DNA of 64,000 nt from Paucidesulfovibrio gracilis DSM 16080 (lineage in GTDB: Bacteria > Desulfobacterota > Desulfovibrionia > Desulfovibrionales > Desulfovibrionaceae): assembly GCF_900167125.1 (NCBI RefSeq), contig NZ_FUYC01000001.1, positions 62,001 through 126,000 of the forward strand, read 5' to 3'. Both the position numbers and the translations under genes were made by a program. This document shows, one piece after another, positions 10,027-17,763 of this stretch (its first letter is position 1; every line of letters begins with the position of its first letter). The notes beneath the pieces were generated by a model that saw nothing but the letters and a program-made list of their open reading frames with translations, made no database searches and was not told where the DNA came from.

Positions 10027-10848
10027 TTACTCCTCGTCGTCGGAGCCGCCAAGCACCACACTGAAGGACTTGTCCTTGCAGGTCGCGCAGGCGGATTCGT
10101 CCTTGTCGCAGCCATTGCAGGCGTCAGAGACCTTGTCCATGGAGGGGATCGGCGTTTCAGCCGTCTGCTCCTGGGCTGGCTGCTTTTCAGCTTCACCAGC
10201 GGACGGCACACCCAAGTACGACTCATCGTAGTCCGTCAGCAGGGCCATGGAAGGCGGGACCAGCATGGCGCCCAATTCGCTGTAGCGGGACTTGATGGCC
10301 AGAGCCAGATCGTGGCTCAGGTTCATGAGCGAGTCCTGCAATTTTTCCACATGCACGGTGGGGTAGGCCTTTCCGGGTTCAAAACCGGAACGCCCGCAGC
10401 TGTGGGGTTCGCCGTTGATATTCAGGGGCACGCCGTAAAGACGACATGTCAGGGGACGGTTTTCGTAGAGCACGCAGAGGTCGTCCTTGCCCAGCAAGGG
10501 ACAGCGTACCCGGGCCTTGCCCATTTCCACCAGGATGTCTGCGGTGGAGCGCCCGTCCTGACTGGCACGGTAGGCGCGCCGTTTCAACCGGTGGATTTCG
10601 CGGTCCGCCTCATCCGCCCGGTCCAACACTTCGCTGCGCTCCATGCCGGTAAACCGTTCATTGAAATGATGGTTCAAATACAGCGCTTCCACGAGGCTGA
10701 GATCGAACAAGGCGTAACAACAGTCGCTGCACCCGCGGCCGCACCGGACCTGTTCGGGATACTGCTCCTGCACTTGAGCGAAGACGGCATCCACCTGGCG
10801 GATGATGTTTTCGTAGCGTTCAAAAAAAGGGCTGAGGTCCAATGCCAT
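10027..10848 (-). CDS. YkgJ-family cysteine-cluster protein
   Basis: About 273 residues. The family motif C-x3-C-x2-CC is at residues 36-44 (CGRGCSDCC) and continues with CPLLGKDDLC and RPLTCRLYG, the usual YkgJ pattern that probably binds zinc or an Fe-S cluster. A second cysteine group near the C-terminus (CNGCDKDESACATC) is an extra not common in the family. The start at 10848 is chosen for AAGGAG at ideal spacing; a start six codons earlier is weaker. First gene of the operon ending with the HEAT protein. Biochemical role unknown. Confidence 0.88.
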   Translation of the reverse strand: MALDLSPFFERYENIIRQVDAVFAQVQEQYPEQVRCGRGCSDCCYALFDLSLVEALYLNHHFNERFTGMERSEVLDRADEADREIHRLKRRAYRASQDGRSTADILVEMGKARVRCPLLGKDDLCVLYENRPLTCRLYGVPLNINGEPHSCGRSGFEPGKAYPTVHVEKLQDSLMNLSHDLALAIKSRYSELGAMLVPPSMALLTDYDESYLGVPSAGEAEKQPAQEQTAETPIPSMDKVSDACNGCDKDESACATCKDKSFSVVLGGSDDEE

Positions 10849-11032
10849 GCGATTCTCCTTCAACAATCGGGCCTTGATGATAGCTTGGGCTTTGGGGCGA
10901 ATTCCTGCCCCGGCAGGATGTATCTAATGCTTTTCGCCGCTTCGTCAACCTGCCACGCCCAATGGGGCCGCGCCCATGGCAAAACCGCCGTGTTCTGGCA
11001 TGAACGCGGAGCGTTCTGCCGTACCCGGCGGC

Positions 11033-11078
11033 AAAAAAAAGCAAAAGGCGGGAGCGATGGCGAACCACCACTCCCGCC
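11033..11078 (-). terminator. intrinsic terminator of ferredoxin gene
   Basis: Minus strand: GGCGGGAG (from 11078) pairs with CTCCCGCC (to 11047), followed by a T-rich tract with eight consecutive T residues. Confidence 0.85.
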
Positions 11079-11099
11079 TCCGTCATGACAAGGAAACGA

Positions 11100-11288
11100 C
11101 TAGTCTTCCTCGATGGTGATGGCGTCCTGCTCGCAGACTTCCACGCAGGACTCACAGCCCAGACATTCTTCCATGTTCACGGGAACAGCCTTACCGTCCT
11201 GAAGCTCGTAAACCTCAACCGGGCAGACATCCACACATTCGCCGTCGCCGACACACTTGTCGTTATCGACCGTAACAGTGTAACCCAT
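11100..11288 (-). CDS. ferredoxin with Asp-containing cluster site
   Basis: A 62-residue electron carrier. Site 1 is C12-x2-D15-x2-C18-x3-C22-P, with Asp where most have Cys. Site 2 is C42-x2-C45-x2-C48-x3-C52. This matches the D. africanus ferredoxin III type, where the Asp site holds a [3Fe-4S] cluster that can take up a metal to become [4Fe-4S]. The acidic composition fits a cytoplasmic donor for pyruvate:ferredoxin oxidoreductase and similar enzymes. GGAGG lies 7 bases before the ATG; it is a single-gene unit with its own terminator. Confidence 0.96.
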   Translation of the reverse strand: MGYTVTVDNDKCVGDGECVDVCPVEVYELQDGKAVPVNMEECLGCESCVEVCEQDAITIEED

Positions 11289-11601
11289 CTCAATTCCTCC
11301 GAGATCAGTTTTTTAGGGCGGCTATGCGCCCGTTCAACCAAATGTTTTCACCATCCGGTAACGGGCCCAATCGTCCCGGTCAAGTCCGGGGCTGACTCCG
11401 TTGCGGACTACGAATTTGCAGATATATGCCCGTCACCATCCTGTCAAGAAGAGAACCACATTCTCAACGATAAAAGCGGCAAATCGCGGTACGGATCCAG
11501 ATCATTGACTTCCCGGCCAAGGTGCCTATTCTTCGAGGGTATTCTCGCGCCTTCGGAGTCCGTCCGGCCGCGCGCAAACCGCAACCGTCACAAGGACCGT
11601 C
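11289..11601. other. divergent intergenic region
   Basis: 313 bases between the ferredoxin and aminopeptidase genes, which point apart. It must hold promoters for both. I see no clear -35/-10 pair, RNA structure or open frame with a ribosome site. Confidence 0.4.
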
Positions 11602-12801
11602 ATGTTTACCAAGCAAGAGCTGCAAAAATACGCCCGCACCCTCTGGTGGGGTCTGTCCACGGCCCGCACCGGGGAATACAAGCCCGGCGACTTCGTGCTG
11701 CTGCGTTACGACCTGGATGCCCTGCCCCTGGCCGAGGCAATGTATGACCTGCTCATCGAACAAGGCATTGTTCCCGTGCCTCGCGCCGGATTGACGCCGA
11801 ACATGGAACTCAGCTTTTACGGCAAGGGGTCCGAAGAACAAATCACGGCCATTCCCGCAGGCGACAAGGAATTTATGGCCAACGTTTCCGGAGTCATCTC
11901 CCTCATTGCTCCGGCCTCTCTGACGCACCTCAAGGAAGTGGACCCTTCCTATATCGGAAAAGCGGCCGTGGCCCGCAAGTTCATGCGTGACATCATGGAA
12001 CAGCGCGAGATCAGCGGTGAACTGGGCTGGACCCTCTGCGCCTGGCCCACCAAGGCCATGGCCGACGCCGCAGGTTTGACACTGGACGAATACGCCCAAC
12101 AGATTAAGAACGCCTGCTTTCTCGAGGACGACGACCCCGCCGCCACCTGGAGGAACGTCTTTGACGAAGCCCAGCAGGTCAAAGCCTGGCTCAACAGCCT
12201 GGATGTGGAAACCCTGCACGTGGAATCCGAGCACACGGATCTCATTGTGAATCCTGGCCACGACCGCCAATGGCTCGGCGTATCCGGCCACAACATCCCC
12301 AGCTTTGAGATTTTCCTCTCCCCGGATTGGCGGGACACGCGCGGCGTTTATTTCGCGGACCAGCCCTCGTTCCGCTCCGGTAACCTGGTGCGCGGCGTAC
12401 GCCTGGAATTTGAAAAGGGCCGGGTCGTTCGCTCCGATGCCGAAGAAGGCGCGGACTTCGTGACCAAACAATTGAACATGGACAAGGGCGCCTCCCAACT
12501 CGGTGAATTTTCCCTCACGGACCGCCGTTTCTCCCGCATCAGTGCGTTCATGGCCAACACCCTGTTTGATGAAAACTTCGGCGGCGAACACGGTAACTGC
12601 CACGTGGCCGTGGGAGCTTCCTACGCGGACACCTACGCCGGGGACCAGCGTCAATTGGATGCGACCCGGAAGAAAGAATTGGGTTTCAACGAATCCGCCC
12701 TGCATTGGGATCTCGTAAACACGGAAAACAAGACCGTCACGGCCAAGCTCAAAGACGGTTCCTCCGTGGTGATCTACGAAAACGGCGAATTCCAATACTA
12801 A
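11602..12801 (+). CDS. M29-family aminopeptidase
   Basis: A 399-residue cytoplasmic metallo-aminopeptidase that trims N-terminal residues from peptides. Family marks are in the C-terminal half: QLGEFSLTD (a metal-binding Glu, near residue 300), FDENFGGEHG followed by CHVAVG with a metal His (near 325-333), and HWDLV (His-x-Asp near 370), the last motif of the two-metal site. The length is normal for AmpS/aminopeptidase T. No signal peptide. It is followed by a secreted-protein gene on the same strand; a functional link is not evident. Confidence 0.92.
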   Translation: MFTKQELQKYARTLWWGLSTARTGEYKPGDFVLLRYDLDALPLAEAMYDLLIEQGIVPVPRAGLTPNMELSFYGKGSEEQITAIPAGDKEFMANVSGVISLIAPASLTHLKEVDPSYIGKAAVARKFMRDIMEQREISGELGWTLCAWPTKAMADAAGLTLDEYAQQIKNACFLEDDDPAATWRNVFDEAQQVKAWLNSLDVETLHVESEHTDLIVNPGHDRQWLGVSGHNIPSFEIFLSPDWRDTRGVYFADQPSFRSGNLVRGVRLEFEKGRVVRSDAEEGADFVTKQLNMDKGASQLGEFSLTDRRFSRISAFMANTLFDENFGGEHGNCHVAVGASYADTYAGDQRQLDATRKKELGFNESALHWDLVNTENKTVTAKLKDGSSVVIYENGEFQY

Positions 12802-12827
12802 TCGCCACAATGCCCTGGAATTGCGTC

Positions 12828-13481
12828 ATGCGGCAGCCCACCTTCAGAAGCTCATCCCCCCGCATCAGCAGCCGCGTCTTTGCGGCGCTGTTTCTGGTTG
12901 GGATGTTTTTCCTTGCCTGGCCGCTTCCCGGTTCAGCCCAGGACGATCCATCGGTGGAACAGTTGGCCGAGTTCCTGAACACCACGATCTATCAGGAGCT
13001 TATTCTCTCCCAGTGGCAGCGGCAGAGCATGGTCCTATGCGGGGAACCATCCCAGCCAGGCCCGCTCCGCCATGCCGGACTTTCCGTGTACGAACGGGTG
13101 GACTTTGACAACGGCCGTCCCCACAACGGAATCTGGGCCGACCGGTATCGCGGCAGGGCATGCGGCCGAGAACGGCAATTCAACTTTCTGTTCACGGCTC
13201 AAAATGGCCAGATGGTGGTTCGGCACATGCTCCCGGGTCGCACCGAGGCACCGCCGCGCCTGCAACTCGACACCATGAAGGCGGCGCTGCCCCGGCTCAT
13301 GGACCGGCATCCCGAATGCCAGAGCTTTATTCCCGTCAACAGCGAATTGGAACGGGCGCCCCGGCACGTCAATGACGCTTGGTCCGAGCTTTGGACCTTT
13401 GACGCGTGCGGCCAGCTCAGCGTGGTACGTGTTGAATTCACTCCGGACCGTCAGGGCGGCACGTATTACAAGGTTCATTAA
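12828..13481 (+). CDS. exported protein of unknown function
   Basis: About 217 residues with a signal peptide: a basic start, a hydrophobic core (VFAALFLVGMFFLAWPL) and a likely cut after GSA near residue 33. The mature part has four or five cysteines, possibly disulfides, and no motif I know. The ATG at 12828 has GGA about 9 bases upstream; 12810 is also possible and only lengthens the basic N-region. A bidirectional terminator follows. Confidence 0.75.
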   Translation: MRQPTFRSSSPRISSRVFAALFLVGMFFLAWPLPGSAQDDPSVEQLAEFLNTTIYQELILSQWQRQSMVLCGEPSQPGPLRHAGLSVYERVDFDNGRPHNGIWADRYRGRACGRERQFNFLFTAQNGQMVVRHMLPGRTEAPPRLQLDTMKAALPRLMDRHPECQSFIPVNSELERAPRHVNDAWSELWTFDACGQLSVVRVEFTPDRQGGTYYKVH

Positions 13482-13514
13482 CCGTTTTTCACACGACCTC
13501 GCCTCCCTGACACG

Positions 13515-13556
13515 AAAAAAGGCCGGAATTCCCTGCGGAATCCCGGCCTTTGTTTT
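13515..13556. terminator. bidirectional intrinsic terminator
   Basis: AAAGGCCGGAATTCC pairs with GGAATCCCGGCCTTT around a CTGC loop. T runs on both strands suit the convergent genes on each side; the minus-strand run (six T) is stronger. Confidence 0.85.
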
Positions 13557-13584
13557 CCTGTCTTGTACAGGCGATCAACGGCCA

Positions 13585-14238
13585 TCAGGAGGTGGTCACG
13601 TTATCCACCTTGTCGGCACGCTCCCAGTCCTCCACCTGCGACTCGTCCTCCACTTCCTCCCAGCCCGTAAACATGGCCTGGATATGCGCCGTGACCGAAT
13701 GTCCGGTGGTGGTCATATACACATGCACCACATAGAACATCAGGATCAGGAAGGCTCCGACAACATGGAGGTTGGCCACCAGCCCCAGGTCGTTCAGCGC
13801 CAATTCGTTGTAGTAGTAGTAGACAAGGCCGGTAGCCAGCATGATGGGAATAAGCACGGACGCCAACCCCAGATACGTAAGACGCTGGAGCGGATTGTGC
13901 TTGGCCTCTCGCTTCTTCTGCACGGGATGCGGCTCGCCCCGGAAAATCCCGAAGGCGTAATAGCGCATCACCACCAGCAGCCGCTTTGTGGTGGGAATAT
14001 ACTGCTTCCACTCACCGGTGGTCAGCAGCCAGAAGGCGATGAAGACATAAAGAATCACCCAGGAGATCCCGGCAGTGGCATGGATGTCCACGGCCTGTTC
14101 AAACCCGAACAGGGTGTACACACCATGCACCTCAAAACCGGTTACAAGCAGCAGGGTGATGAGCACGGCCTGGACCCAATGCCAGAAGCGCTCAAACTTG
14201 GAATACAGATAAATCCGCTTCATATTCAATTGTGACAT
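13585..14238 (-). CDS. cytochrome b561-type membrane subunit
   Basis: About 217 residues with four membrane helices and histidines placed as in Ni/Fe-hydrogenase-type cytochrome b: FERFWHWVQ in helix 1, VDIHATAG in helix 2, ANLHVVGA and YVVHVYM in the last part. Expected to carry two b hemes and pass electrons between the menaquinone pool and periplasmic c hemes. Last gene of the four-gene redox operon, 2 bases after the octaheme gene, with GGGAGG upstream of the chosen ATG. A bidirectional terminator follows. Confidence 0.9.
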   Translation of the reverse strand: MSQLNMKRIYLYSKFERFWHWVQAVLITLLLVTGFEVHGVYTLFGFEQAVDIHATAGISWVILYVFIAFWLLTTGEWKQYIPTTKRLLVVMRYYAFGIFRGEPHPVQKKREAKHNPLQRLTYLGLASVLIPIMLATGLVYYYYNELALNDLGLVANLHVVGAFLILMFYVVHVYMTTTGHSVTAHIQAMFTGWEEVEDESQVEDWERADKVDNVTTS

Positions 14239-14240
14239 GG

Positions 14241-15920
14241 TTATCCCTCCCTGCGATTTCGTGCAAAGAGCCGCAGCAGCCCGTGGATGAGCACGGCCAG
14301 AAGCGACCCGACCACACCGGCCCACCCGAGGTAATCAATGGCCTTCACGCTGTCGCGGCCGGGCATGTAAAAGCCGGAAAGATCCGCGAGGCGTCCCTGC
14401 TTGGCGTGGCATTCCACGCAGGGAACCACGTTGTCCTTGGGTGCCACCATGTGGGTGGTCGGATAGGCAAACGCGGTTTCCACGAAACCGAACTCACCGG
14501 AAAACGGCACGTCCGCGTATTCCATGCCCTGGGCCAAGGCCTTATGCCAGTCAAAGTTTTTCCAATACGCGGTCTTGTCGTCCTTGCCCGAAGGGAACAG
14601 ATGCGGAATGGCCATGGTGTTGTTCACGGAGTCATACGGGGTCTTGCCGCGATGCACCTTGAAAGGCATGATCCGGGCGTTGGGATCGCTCCGGTCGCCC
14701 ATGGGCCATTGCAGCCGGACCTCTTCCGAAGGATCGATGCGGTCTTCGGCCGTGGTGGTGGTCATGGCGCCGTTGAACCAATGGTACTCTGGAACCACGT
14801 CCTTGGCCCACACGAACTCACCCTTCTTCTTCACGTAGTCGGGCTTGCCGTATTCATCCATAACGGCCTTGCGTTCCTTGTCCCCGGCCTTGGACCAATC
14901 CCACCACATCTTGGTGGGCTTGACCCGCGCGAAGGTGGGAATGTGACAACTCTGGCAGGCCACACGGTCGGTGTGGTCGTTCATTTTCTGATCCCCATGC
15001 GGATCCGCGGTGTGGCAGGACTCGCACATGATCTTGGGTTGCAGGTCATGTTCCACCAGACTCTTGCGTTCCATGACCGCGGGGTTGGAATAAATGCGTC
15101 CCGCAATGTCGTGGGCCTTGGTGGTATGGCACCGGATACAGGCGAACTCCTGCCCGCCGGAATCCTTGGTGCCCATATGCACATCCAGGTGCTTATCGGG
15201 ATGGGAAAGACTTGAATCCAGGTCACCATGCTTCACAGCATCCCCGCCACCACCGTAAAAGTGGCAGGTTCCGCAGTTGGTCCGATCCGGGCGGCCCACG
15301 CTCTGCGCCACTTCGGCCCAATTGGGTGCGTAAAACACCTTTCCACTGCTGAACGTTTTGCCCTTTTGTTCGCCGGGGTTCTCAGGATCCGCGATCCAGG
15401 GCGCGGGATACCCCGCCATGGTCGGAAACTTCTGATACTCCCCGGTCTGATCGTGGCAGACCAGACAGTCCACGGTCTCGGGGTTTGCAAAATCAAAATC
15501 CTTGCTTTCCCATCCATAGCCCGCATGGCAGGACGTACAACGCGGCTCATTGGACGGTACGGCCACACAAAAATTGTTCACCGTCAATCCGCCCTTACCG
15601 ATTTTACGTTCCGGATCGGAAATAGGATCCCTCCAGGTCCAGTGAATGGTCTGGTGGAACTGAATGGCCGCCTTGTTGTGACAGCCCAGACAAGCCCGCG
15701 TCACCTCCGGTCCCTTGAATGACCGCTGTTTCACGGGATCGAACTGCAATTCCTGAAACTTGGAATGATCCGCGGTAATAGGTGCATGAGAAGTCATGGT
15801 CGCCTGACGCGCCATGAGCCTCCCCGGGGCATTTTCATCGGCCCGGACCGTTCCGGCCGACACGATGAGAAAAAGCATCGCGCCAACGGTCAAGCCCACA
15901 ATACTCCACTGCTGCCTCAT
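14241..15920 (-). CDS. octaheme c-type cytochrome, membrane anchored
   Basis: About 559 residues with a signal peptide and eight CxxCH heme sites (CLGCH, CTSCH, CLVCH, CGTCH, CIRCH, CESCH, CQSCH, CVECH). One transmembrane helix lies at the C-terminus. The layout resembles the octaheme tetrathionate reductase family, but its special CxxCK active-site heme is not seen: all eight are CxxCH, so electron transfer is as likely as catalysis. It corresponds to what I know as the Ohc-type complex of Desulfovibrio. The start at 15920 follows GGGAGG; an upstream ATG lacks one. Confidence 0.92.
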   Translation of the reverse strand: MRQQWSIVGLTVGAMLFLIVSAGTVRADENAPGRLMARQATMTSHAPITADHSKFQELQFDPVKQRSFKGPEVTRACLGCHNKAAIQFHQTIHWTWRDPISDPERKIGKGGLTVNNFCVAVPSNEPRCTSCHAGYGWESKDFDFANPETVDCLVCHDQTGEYQKFPTMAGYPAPWIADPENPGEQKGKTFSSGKVFYAPNWAEVAQSVGRPDRTNCGTCHFYGGGGDAVKHGDLDSSLSHPDKHLDVHMGTKDSGGQEFACIRCHTTKAHDIAGRIYSNPAVMERKSLVEHDLQPKIMCESCHTADPHGDQKMNDHTDRVACQSCHIPTFARVKPTKMWWDWSKAGDKERKAVMDEYGKPDYVKKKGEFVWAKDVVPEYHWFNGAMTTTTAEDRIDPSEEVRLQWPMGDRSDPNARIMPFKVHRGKTPYDSVNNTMAIPHLFPSGKDDKTAYWKNFDWHKALAQGMEYADVPFSGEFGFVETAFAYPTTHMVAPKDNVVPCVECHAKQGRLADLSGFYMPGRDSVKAIDYLGWAGVVGSLLAVLIHGLLRLFARNRREG

Positions 15921-16004
15921 GATCCGTTTACCTCCCTCTACACATTCGGACTTCGGTTCTCCCTCTTGCATATGTTCCTTCGGCCCTACGGCCTGTGTTC
16001 CGAT

Positions 16005-16472
16005 TCAATGCCTCCCGGCAACGGCATACGCCCGTCGCCCCATCAGCCGCGCCCATACCGCGGCCAATCCCAAAAGCAGCACCAGGCCCAGATGGGTCCA
16101 ATCCACGAGCATGACCGTAAATGGCTCCAAAGACACGCCCGGCTGATTTTTATACATGCGCAGCGCCCCGGTCCCGACAATGCCGAGCAACAGGACCACA
16201 CGCACCAGCCCTGTCCGCGTGAGGCGCATGGAACCGGACCACTCCCGCAACCAACGGGCGGACACGTAGCCCAGCAACGCCAGGAGCAAAGCCGCGCCCA
16301 CGTAATGCACCATGTGCGTGAAGTAGTAGTCGCTGAGCCATCCCAATCCTGGGATATCCGCGATATAATATCTTTTGAAGATGGGCATCTGCGCCAGGCC
16401 CGTGACCGTAAGCGCAGCCACCAGCAGGACAAACAACCGGCTCAGAGAGCGCGGCAACGGCGATCTAGTCAT
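16005..16472 (-). CDS. small membrane subunit of the octaheme complex
   Basis: About 155 residues with four predicted helices. Histidines in FTHMVHYVG and VDWTHLGL could bind heme b, but the fold match is weaker than for the other b-type subunit. The ATG overlaps the end of the Fe-S gene by 8 bases and has GGAGG 6 bases upstream, which shows translational coupling. It probably anchors the exported Fe-S protein and reaches the quinone pool. Confidence 0.8.
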   Translation of the reverse strand: MTRSPLPRSLSRLFVLLVAALTVTGLAQMPIFKRYYIADIPGLGWLSDYYFTHMVHYVGAALLLALLGYVSARWLREWSGSMRLTRTGLVRVVLLLGIVGTGALRMYKNQPGVSLEPFTVMLVDWTHLGLVLLLGLAAVWARLMGRRAYAVAGRH

Positions 16473-17553
16473 GACGGCCCTCCTGATCCCCGGTCCGGTT
16501 CTCCACACCGTTGGTTCCGGCCGTAGCATCCGGCCGATGGGACGACGACGGTTTGCCGAACATGGCCCTGCCCGCGGCCAGCACCCCGGCAGCAACGCCC
16601 GCAAACGGCGCGATCAACGCGGCCTCGGCCAGATTTTCTTCATACCCCATCATGTCGGGGAACGGCTCCAGTCCTGGCCGCCCTTTGGCGGAATCCACCT
16701 GCCCGCCCCGCTCCAGGGCGGCATGCAGTTTGTCAAAGGGAACCGGCGAAACATACAAAGTATTGGTTCCGCCATTTTCATGCTCCCCATACACAAACCC
16801 GCCGATCTCCTCGGCCAAGGCGTGAGCCTGCTCCACGATCCGCTCCCGCGGACCAATGGTCTGCACGTCATACGGACAGGCGCTCACGCAAGCCGGAGTC
16901 TCCCCTTGCGCTACCAACTGAAAACAGCGATCGCACTTATACATGACCCCATTGCCCGCCAGGGACGGCATAAGATCAAGATACAGCCCTACTCCTGTCT
17001 GACGCTGGGGAATATGCCAGGGACACACGGAGCGGCACTTGGAACCGCCCAGGCAAACTTTGTCGTTGATGCGCACGATGCCGTTGGTCTCCCGGCCCGC
17101 AGCGCCCCAGGGGCAAAGATTCGCGCAGGGCGGATTTTGGCAATGCATGCAACGCCGGGGGATATTCACTTCATGGATCTGCCCTTGGTGCTCCACCTCG
17201 GCATATTGCAAAAACAACCAGTTGTACGGGGTCAAACGGTCGTCCACATCACGCTTTTCCGACCAATCCGCCACCTTGACCCGATCGGGATACATGCGTG
17301 GAAACGGCTTTTCCGGCTCCGGGAATTTGCCGGCATTGGACTCCCGACAGGCATCCACGCAAGCGCCGCAGCCCACGCATTTGGTCAGATCATGCAACGT
17401 GGCCAGCTCCTGGCCCGGAGAGCTTTGCACCCGTTCCTGCGCGGCGCGGCCACCCGCCGGAACCAGCGCGCCCCCGGCCACGGCAACGCCCCCGACTCCC
17501 AAGGCACGCAAAAAACCCCGGCGGGTCATTCCCCCTGACGTATTGTTTGACAT
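16465..17553 (-). CDS. Tat-exported four-cluster Fe-S protein (HybA-like)
   Basis: About 362 residues. The twin-arginine motif TRRGFLRALG and a hydrophobic stretch mark Tat export. Four ferredoxin-type sites follow: CVGCGACVDAC, CMHCQNPPCANLC, CLGGSKCRSVC and CDRCFQLVAQGETPACVSAC, enough for four clusters as in HybA/NrfC/DmsB. A C-terminal hydrophobic helix fits a HybA-like anchor. First gene of the redox operon; the ATG at 17553 has GAGG 8 bases upstream. It would link the octaheme cytochrome electrically to the membrane subunits on the periplasmic side. Confidence 0.92.
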   Translation of the reverse strand: MSNNTSGGMTRRGFLRALGVGGVAVAGGALVPAGGRAAQERVQSSPGQELATLHDLTKCVGCGACVDACRESNAGKFPEPEKPFPRMYPDRVKVADWSEKRDVDDRLTPYNWLFLQYAEVEHQGQIHEVNIPRRCMHCQNPPCANLCPWGAAGRETNGIVRINDKVCLGGSKCRSVCPWHIPQRQTGVGLYLDLMPSLAGNGVMYKCDRCFQLVAQGETPACVSACPYDVQTIGPRERIVEQAHALAEEIGGFVYGEHENGGTNTLYVSPVPFDKLHAALERGGQVDSAKGRPGLEPFPDMMGYEENLAEAALIAPFAGVAAGVLAAGRAMFGKPSSSHRPDATAGTNGVENRTGDQEGRHD

Positions 17554-17603
17554 GTCGTTTTCCTCAACTTCCATTATTTTCATACGTTTTTCGTTCCAAT
17601 CAT

Positions 17604-17619
17604 AGCAGGAAACATGCCG
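17604..17619 (-). promoter_or_regulatory. candidate sigma-54 promoter of redox operon
   Basis: On the minus strand CGGCATGTTTCCTGCT has the -24 GG and -12 GC separated by exactly ten bases, as sigma-54 RNA polymerase needs. It lies about 50 bases before the Fe-S gene start, and a sigma-54 activator gene is divergent next to it. The flanking bases are only a partial match to TGGCAC-N5-TTGC. Confidence 0.55.
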
Positions 17620-17640
17620 TTTGTGCAAAAAAAACCATAA

Positions 17641-17655
17641 CAGCGTTCAACGCTG
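17641..17655. promoter_or_regulatory. inverted repeat, possible activator site
   Basis: CAGCGTTCAACGCTG is a perfect 7+7 inverted repeat around one base, about 25 bases upstream of the candidate -24 element. A looser repeat GGGATC...GATCCC lies at 17662-17688. Either could bind the divergent sigma-54 activator. Confidence 0.45.
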
Positions 17656-17763
17656 ACCGCATGGGGATCCGCCGCTTTTTGCGATCCCGGACTTGTGTTC
17701 GGTGCCGCACCTGCGTATACGCTTGCATATACACCTGTTCAAAATTTAACAGCTGGAGCCGTT

